A stretch of DNA of 64,000 nucleotides from Planomicrobium sp. Y74 (GTDB taxonomy: Bacteria; Bacillota; Bacilli; Bacillales_A; Planococcaceae): positions 248,001 through 312,000 of the forward strand of contig NZ_RCWH01000002.1 in NCBI RefSeq assembly GCF_003668635.1, written 5' to 3'. Positions within the stretch are counted from its first letter, which is position 1. Each line of letters opens with the position of its first letter. The notes beneath the pieces are model-generated. The model had not been told where the DNA came from and ran no database searches. It was given only the letters and a program-made list of their open reading frames with translations. Positions 58,887-64,000 of the stretch are shown piece by piece. The position numbers and the translations under genes were made by a program.

Positions 58887-59690
58887 ATGAATCTATTGCG
58901 AGTATTCGTAATTTCCGATTCAGTGGGAGAAACAGGGGAACTGGTGGCGAAAGCAGCAGTCAGCCAGTATTTGAATCCTGACCAGAATGTTTCACTGAAG
59001 AGATTTCCATATATCGATTCCATTGACCAGGTCAGGGACATCATACATATGGCTGCAGATCAGCGGGCCTTTGTCGTTTACACGCTGGTATCTAATAAAT
59101 TGCGTGATTTTATCGTAACTGAAACTGCCCGCCTGAATGTAACTGCAGTCGATCTGATGGGCCCTTTGCTTGATGCGTTAAAGGTCGAGTTGAACGCTGA
59201 ACCGCTGGAAGAAGCAGGTCTGGTCCGGAAATTGGATGATGATTATTTCAAAAAAGTCGAAGCCATCGAATTTGCTGTAAAATATGATGATGGCCGCGAC
59301 CCGCGGGGCATACTGATGGCGGATATTGTCCTGGTTGGTATATCCAGGACTTCAAAGACGCCGTTGTCACAGTATTTGGCCCATAAGCGCCTGAAAGTCG
59401 CAAACGTTCCGCTGGTTCCGGAAGTGGATCCTCCGGAAGAACTTTTCAGAGTAGCACCAGAAAAATGTTTTGGTTTGGTCATTTCTCCGGAAAAACTCAA
59501 TAATATCCGAAAAGAACGGCTGATTGCCCTTGGCTTGAATGATGATGCCAATTATGCAAAAATACAACGTATCCATGAAGAAATCATCCATTTCAATAAA
59601 GTGGTCGAGAAGATTAATTGCGAAGTGATTGATGTAACAAACCGTGCTGTAGAAGAGACTGCAAACTTAATAATGAGCAAATTGAAATAA
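58887..59690 (+). CDS. yqfL: Pyruvate,phosphate dikinase/PEP synthase regulatory protein (DUF299)
   Basis: This family is a bifunctional ADP-dependent kinase and Pi-dependent phosphorylase controlling PPDK or PEP synthase. The 267-residue protein starts [22 protein letters not shown] split over residues 3-24, and has the P-loop-like [16 protein letters not shown] (about 150-165) and the tail [12 protein letters not shown]. Length is normal. It starts 12 bp after ccpN. In B. subtilis YqfL modulates CcpN activity, which explains the linkage. Confidence 0.93.
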   Translation: MNLLRVFVISDSVGETGELVAKAAVSQYLNPDQNVSLKRFPYIDSIDQVRDIIHMAADQRAFVVYTLVSNKLRDFIVTETARLNVTAVDLMGPLLDALKVELNAEPLEEAGLVRKLDDDYFKKVEAIEFAVKYDDGRDPRGILMADIVLVGISRTSKTPLSQYLAHKRLKVANVPLVPEVDPPEELFRVAPEKCFGLVISPEKLNNIRKERLIALGLNDDANYAKIQRIHEEIIHFNKVVEKINCEVIDVTNRAVEETANLIMSKLK

Positions 59691-59696
59691 CCAAGT

Positions 59697-59730
59697 AGAA
59701 AAGCCACCTGGAAAGGAGGTTTTTCTGCTT
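59697..59730 (+). terminator. Terminator of ccpN-yqfL
   Basis: AGAAAAGCCACCT-GGAA-AGGAGGTTTTTCT is an imperfect palindrome ending in a T-rich run. Confidence 0.8.
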
Positions 59731-59891
59731 TATTTGTGGATTTTTCTTCAAAAGAGTTTTATAATGAAGAATTGTGGCTAAACCAATAAGATAGACTAAA
59801 ATTAACGCCTTCACATTTTTATTGAAACTTGAAGGAATTTGCCGCTGTATCTCGAATTAAGTATGTTAAGCATATAAAGATGGTGATGAAT

Positions 59892-61685
59892 GTGTCCAGT
59901 CGGGTACCAGAAGAAGTGATTGAAAAAATCCGCTCTTCTGCGGATATTGTGGATATAGTCGGTGAGTATGTCCAATTGACCAAAAGGGGCCGGAACTGGT
60001 TCGGGCTTTGCCCGTTCCATGGAGAAAGCACCCCGTCGTTTTCCGTTACATCCGATAAACAGATTTTTCATTGTTTCGGCTGTGGCGCTGGCGGCAATGT
60101 TATAACATTCCTGATGGATATCGAGAATCTTTCATTCCAGGAAGCTTTATCGAGATTAGGGCAGCGGACAGGGCATGATATTGAAGTCAGCACATCCTAC
60201 GATTCGGCTGCGGCACCGTCCAAAGCTGAAAACCGGCTTGTGGACATGCATGAATTTGCTGCAGATATGTATCACCATATCCTACAGAATACGGAAGAGG
60301 GGCAAGCAGCGCTGGATTATCTCGAAAATCGTGGATTCACACGGGAGATGATTGAAAAATACCGGATCGGCTGGTCACTGCCGGAATGGAATTATATGTC
60401 ATCTGCTCTGTTGAAAAAAGGGTATACAGAAGAAGAGCTTACTGACAGCGGACTTGCCATAGCACGGGAACAATCCGATGGTTATTTTGATCGTTTCCGC
60501 GGTCGTATCATGTTTCCAATCATGAATGAAAGTGGCAAAGCAATCGCTTTTTCCGGCAGGATCATGGAAAATACGAAACAGGAAGCTAAATACATGAACA
60601 GTCCTGAATCACCTATTTTCCAAAAGAGCCAGGTTCTCTATAACTTTCATCTGGCGAGAGGATCGATTCGGAAGAATAGGAAAATTGTGCTTTTTGAAGG
60701 ATTTATGGACGTCATTGCAGCAGGTAAGGCAGGAGTCGATAATGCCCTTGCAACAATGGGAACCTCGCTGACTTCCCAGCATATCCGGGTCATGAAACGT
60801 TTTGCCCAGGAGGTCGTCATATGCTTTGATGGCGACGATGCCGGCTGGGAAGCTGCAAAACGGGCTGCCATTGCACTGAATGAAGAAAAGTTTAAAGTGG
60901 AAGTTGCTGTATTACCAGGTAAAATGGACCCGGACGATTATGTCCGTGAAAACGGCAGCGAAGCTTTCAAGGAACAGATCATTGGAAAACCGCATGCTTT
61001 TATAGCCTTTGCTATGATGCATGCGCGCCGCCATAAAAATTTTCAGTATGAAAATGATCTGCTCCAATATATCCAGGAGGTCCTTCAATTATTGGCAGGA
61101 CGATCAACGCCCCTGGAACGGGATCTTTATATCAGACAATTGTCCACTGAAACAGGTTTGTCCCAGGAAGCTATTTTGCAGCATTACCGCAAACTGGAAA
61201 ACAAGTCCGTAGAAAGAAATCGTCCGGAAGCGCCGGCACAGGCAGTGAGGCGAGAACCTAAGAAAGTAACATCTCTGCATCGTGCAGAACGCCTTTTACT
61301 GGCGCATGCCTTGGCTGATGCTTCTGTCATGGATAAACTCACGCAGGAAGATGGTATTCCTTTTATCAGTGAAGAGTTCCAGGCAATTTACGTGCAATTG
61401 CTCGGATTTTATGAAGAATGGAATAAAGCGGATTTCCACAAGTTCCTGGAAACACTTAAGGATCCTGAACTTCGAAAACTGGTAATGGAAACCGCCCTTT
61501 CAGAACGGGACCCAGATCATCCTGATGAAGAAATTTCCGATTGTCTGAAGCATTTGGGCAAACACCGGATTGAGCAGGAAATATCTTTGAAGATACAGCA
61601 ATCAAAAGAAGCGGAAAAACAGAATGACCTGAAACGCGCTTTGCTTCTTGCACAAGAAGTGATTGCTTTGCGAAAGTCGCTATAG
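59892..61685 (+). CDS. dnaG: DNA primase
   Basis: DnaG makes RNA primers at the replication fork. The 597-residue protein has the CHC2 zinc domain (about 37-62; [17 protein letters not shown]), the TOPRIM core with [16 protein letters not shown] (about 255-270) and [15 protein letters not shown], and a C-terminal helicase-binding domain. GTG at 59892, giving [20 protein letters not shown], fits family N-termini, and GATGGTGAT is well spaced; in-frame ATG codons at 59880 and 59886 are alternatives. It overlaps no gene but is close to sigA (macromolecular synthesis operon). Confidence 0.96.
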   Translation: MSSRVPEEVIEKIRSSADIVDIVGEYVQLTKRGRNWFGLCPFHGESTPSFSVTSDKQIFHCFGCGAGGNVITFLMDIENLSFQEALSRLGQRTGHDIEVSTSYDSAAAPSKAENRLVDMHEFAADMYHHILQNTEEGQAALDYLENRGFTREMIEKYRIGWSLPEWNYMSSALLKKGYTEEELTDSGLAIAREQSDGYFDRFRGRIMFPIMNESGKAIAFSGRIMENTKQEAKYMNSPESPIFQKSQVLYNFHLARGSIRKNRKIVLFEGFMDVIAAGKAGVDNALATMGTSLTSQHIRVMKRFAQEVVICFDGDDAGWEAAKRAAIALNEEKFKVEVAVLPGKMDPDDYVRENGSEAFKEQIIGKPHAFIAFAMMHARRHKNFQYENDLLQYIQEVLQLLAGRSTPLERDLYIRQLSTETGLSQEAILQHYRKLENKSVERNRPEAPAQAVRREPKKVTSLHRAERLLLAHALADASVMDKLTQEDGIPFISEEFQAIYVQLLGFYEEWNKADFHKFLETLKDPELRKLVMETALSERDPDHPDEEISDCLKHLGKHRIEQEISLKIQQSKEAEKQNDLKRALLLAQEVIALRKSL

Positions 61686-61716
61686 TTTAATTCCGGTTTT
61701 TAAAGGAGGAAGTCGA

Positions 61717-62871
61717 ATGGCTGAAAAGTCTGAACGCCAAAATGAAGTTGAAGCAAGCAACGTACCATTGACTACTGAAGGTCCGGAAGTTAATGTGGAA
61801 GAAGCTAAGAAACAATTGATAGAAGCAGGCAAGAAGAGCGGTGAACTCAATTATGAGCAAATCGCTGATAAATTAGCAGTATTCGAAATGGAATCTGACC
61901 AGGTAGAAGAATTCATTGACCAGCTGGAAGGCCATGGCATCGAACTGGAAAGAAAATCCGATGACGAAGAACATCTCGACCGCCTTATGAAACCGACGGA
62001 GGAAAAATTCGACCTGAATGATCTGAGTGTTCCTCCCGGCGTTAAAATAAATGATCCTGTCCGCATGTATTTGAAAGAAATTGGCCGTGTCGATCTATTG
62101 AAAGCGGAAGAAGAAGTGCGACTTGCAAAATTGATTGAACAAGGTGACGAAGAGGCGAAAAAACGCCTTGCTGAAGCAAACCTTCGACTCGTTGTTAGTA
62201 TTGCAAAACGGTACGTCGGCCGCGGCATGCTGTTCCTGGATTTGATCCAGGAAGGCAATATGGGTCTTATCAAAGCAGTTGAGAAATTCGACTACTCGAA
62301 AGGTTTCAAGTTCAGTACTTATGCTACGTGGTGGATTCGCCAGGCAATCACACGTGCAATTGCTGACCAGGCCCGCACTATCCGGATTCCGGTGCATATG
62401 GTCGAGACCATCAACAAATTGATCCGTGTGCAACGTCAATTGCTGCAGGATCTCGGCCGTGAACCTTCACCGGAAGAAATCGGGGAAGAGATGGACCTTC
62501 AACCTGAAAAAGTGCGTGAAATCCTGAAAATTGCACAGGAACCAGTTTCTCTTGAAACACCGATCGGTGAAGAAGACGATTCGCATCTTGGTGACTTTAT
62601 CGAAGATTCGGATGCCCAATCCCCATCTGACCACGCTGCGTACGAACTATTGAAAGAGCAGCTGGAAGATGTACTCGATACATTGACAGACCGCGAAGAA
62701 AACGTATTGCGCCTCCGTTTCGGGCTAGACGACGGACGGACACGTACACTGGAAGAAGTAGGAAAGGTATTTGGTGTTACACGTGAACGTATTCGCCAAA
62801 TAGAAGCCAAAGCTCTTCGTAAGCTTCGCCATCCATCAAGAAGCAAACGCTTGAAAGATTTTTTGGAATAA
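61717..62871 (+). CDS. sigA: RNA polymerase primary sigma factor (SigA/RpoD)
   Basis: The 384-residue housekeeping sigma factor has region 1.1 (about 30-95), region 1.2 ([16 protein letters not shown]), region 2 ([53 protein letters not shown]), region 3, and region 4.2 ([20 protein letters not shown]). ATG at 61717 follows AAAGGAGGAAG. It lies 31 bp after dnaG and is followed by a terminator. The promoters found here (TTGACA/TATAAT type) fit this factor. Confidence 0.98.
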   Translation: MAEKSERQNEVEASNVPLTTEGPEVNVEEAKKQLIEAGKKSGELNYEQIADKLAVFEMESDQVEEFIDQLEGHGIELERKSDDEEHLDRLMKPTEEKFDLNDLSVPPGVKINDPVRMYLKEIGRVDLLKAEEEVRLAKLIEQGDEEAKKRLAEANLRLVVSIAKRYVGRGMLFLDLIQEGNMGLIKAVEKFDYSKGFKFSTYATWWIRQAITRAIADQARTIRIPVHMVETINKLIRVQRQLLQDLGREPSPEEIGEEMDLQPEKVREILKIAQEPVSLETPIGEEDDSHLGDFIEDSDAQSPSDHAAYELLKEQLEDVLDTLTDREENVLRLRFGLDDGRTRTLEEVGKVFGVTRERIRQIEAKALRKLRHPSRSKRLKDFLE

Positions 62872-62877
62872 GCACAG

Positions 62878-62912
62878 CCGTTTCTCATGTTTATATGAGG
62901 AACGGTTTTTTG
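62878..62912 (+). terminator. Terminator of dnaG-sigA
   Basis: CCGTTTCTCAT-GTTTAT-ATGAGGAACGG followed by TTTTTTG and another long T run. Confidence 0.9.
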
Positions 62913-62974
62913 TTTTTTTTATTGAAGTTAAAGGAGACAAATCAATGGAACCTTTATCATTTTCACCTTATCTA

Positions 62975-63004
62975 TTGAGTTTGACGGAATTTTAGCTATA
63001 TAAT
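62975..63004 (+). promoter_or_regulatory. Promoter of the acyl-CoA dehydrogenase gene
   Basis: TTGAGT (62975-62980), 18 bp, TATAAT (62999-63004), 40 bp before the ATG. Confidence 0.55.
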
Positions 63005-63044
63005 GAATATTGTAAGCGTATTCAGATTAAAGGGGATGTAAAAA

Positions 63045-64000
63045 ATGAATTTCGATTTGACGCAAGAACAACAGATGATTAAAAAGACGATGAAAGAATT
63101 TGCGGATAAGGTAGTGGCTCCAGGAGCTATTGACCGTGACCGCAGCAAAGAATTTCCAACTGAAATTTTCAAACAGCTTTCCGACATGGGGATGATGGGA
63201 TTGCCGTTTGATGAAAAATACGGCGGAGCAGGAGCCGATACGACCAGCTTTGCGATTGTAACTGAAGAGTTGAGCCGGGCATGTGCTTCTACGGGAATTA
63301 CGTATTCTGCCCATATTTCACTTGGCGGTGCGCCGTTGAACCTGTTTGGCACTGATGAGCAGAAAGAAAAATATTTGGCTCCGATCTGTTCAGGTGAATC
63401 ATTTGGTGCATTCGGTTTAACAGAACCAAACGCAGGATCTGATGCAGGCGGTACTGAAACGCGCGCAGTTGAAGATGGCGACGACTGGGTCATCAATGGC
63501 TCGAAAGTCTATATCACAAACGCCAGCCATGCAAAGCATTTGGCGATTACGGCAATTACAGGCATGGTTGACGGCAAGAAAGAAATCAGTGCGATCATTG
63601 TTCCGACGGATGCTGAAGGCTTCACAATCATCGACAATTACGAAAAAATGGGTCTTAACTCGTCCAATACGACCGAGTTGGTTCTTGAAAATGTCCGGGT
63701 GCCAAAAGAAAACCTTTTGGGTAAACGCGGGGATGGTTTCAAGCAATTCCTGGTTACGCTTGACGGCGGGCGCATCGGGATTGCAGCAATGGCTGTCGGT
63801 ATTGCCCAAGCTGCTTTCAATCGCGCATTGGCATATTCCAAAGAACGCAAACAGTTCGGCAAAACACTTTCAGAGTTCCAGATTACGCAATTCAAATTGG
63901 CTGATATGGCAATGAAAATTGAATTGGCACGGAACATGGTCTATAAAGCTGCATGGCTTAAAGACCAGGGACGTCCTTTTACTAAGGAAGCATCAATGGC
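63045..64000 (+). CDS. Acyl-CoA dehydrogenase (N-terminal part, runs off the window)
   Basis: This FAD enzyme oxidises acyl-CoA to trans-2-enoyl-CoA. About 318 codons are visible; the C-terminal end, including the region where the catalytic glutamate is expected in short-chain members, lies past the edge. Seen features are MNFDLTQEQQMIKKTMKEFA, MMGLPFDEKYGGAGAD, the FAD/substrate signature FGLTEPNAGSDAGGTETRA (about 124-142), YITNASHA, and RKQFGKTLSEFQITQFKLADM. The ribosome site is AAAGGGGAT. Short/branched-chain or butyryl-CoA specificity is possible but cannot be settled here. Confidence 0.92.
   Translation, partial: MNFDLTQEQQMIKKTMKEFADKVVAPGAIDRDRSKEFPTEIFKQLSDMGMMGLPFDEKYGGAGADTTSFAIVTEELSRACASTGITYSAHISLGGAPLNLFGTDEQKEKYLAPICSGESFGAFGLTEPNAGSDAGGTETRAVEDGDDWVINGSKVYITNASHAKHLAITAITGMVDGKKEISAIIVPTDAEGFTIIDNYEKMGLNSSNTTELVLENVRVPKENLLGKRGDGFKQFLVTLDGGRIGIAAMAVGIAQAAFNRALAYSKERKQFGKTLSEFQITQFKLADMAMKIELARNMVYKAAWLKDQGRPFTKEASM

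Overview
This 64-kb window is a conserved chromosomal housekeeping segment from a low-to-mid-GC Gram-positive bacterium of the order Bacillales. Gene order closely follows the Bacillus subtilis yrvJ-hisS-aspS to sigA region. Three points favour a non-sporulating Planococcaceae/Caryophanaceae member such as Planococcus or a close relative: the sporulation genes that B. subtilis carries at these positions (gpr and spoIIP between rpsT and lepA; yqfC and yqfD between floA and phoH) are absent, glycyl-tRNA synthetase is the single-chain type, and the GC-rich intergenic repeats fit that group. The genus is an inference. No rRNA, tRNA, phage, insertion sequence or CRISPR array was seen.

Layout. 1-4.8 kb: 5' part of a secreted SH3b cell-wall protein (minus strand), a T-box leader, hisS, aspS and 6S RNA. 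4.8-13.2 kb: tcdA, rarA (minus), then cymR, a cysteine desulfurase and mnmA (sulfur regulation and tRNA thiolation), a TPR protein and recD2. 13.2-19 kb: alaS with its own T-box, then ireB, ruvX, yrzB and mltG. 19-24.7 kb: trmR, udk, greA, yrrS, mtnN, and the divergent phospholipid genes pssA and psd. 24.7-29.7 kb: a tightly overlapping ribosome-assembly, NAD and shikimate operon (yqeG, yqeH, aroE, yhbY, nadD, yqeK, rsfS, yqeM). 29.7-33.8 kb: competence genes comEA, comEB and comEC, plus tiny yqzM. 34.2-39 kb: holA, rpsT (minus), lepA, hemW. 39-46.7 kb: CIRCE-controlled hrcA-grpE-dnaK, then dnaJ, prmA, rsmE, deoC, rpsU. 46.8-56 kb: an nfeD-floA stress operon behind a sigma-W-like promoter, an unrecognised small membrane gene, then phoH, pgpH, ybeY, dgkA, cdd, era and recO. 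56-64 kb: glyS (minus, T-box), ccpN, yqfL, dnaG, sigA and a truncated acyl-CoA dehydrogenase.

The coding part is ordinary; the unusual content lies between genes. (1) A ~120-bp repeat (Rep-A) starts 0-4 nt after a stop codon, in sense orientation, after recD2, mltG, yqzM and glyS. Its copies fold into one long hairpin whose paired bases change together. At glyS one copy is nested inside another. (2) A MITE-like repeat (Rep-B, five loci) has AT-rich inverted ends and, in four loci, an inner hairpin that also shows paired changes. (3) Two unrelated short arrays with a 20-21 bp period each lie between convergent genes. Other points worth a look are an apparent AAC (Asn) specifier in the hisS-aspS T-box, probable CTG start codons for comEA and comEC, and a possible Shine-Dalgarno-masking switch upstream of rpsT.
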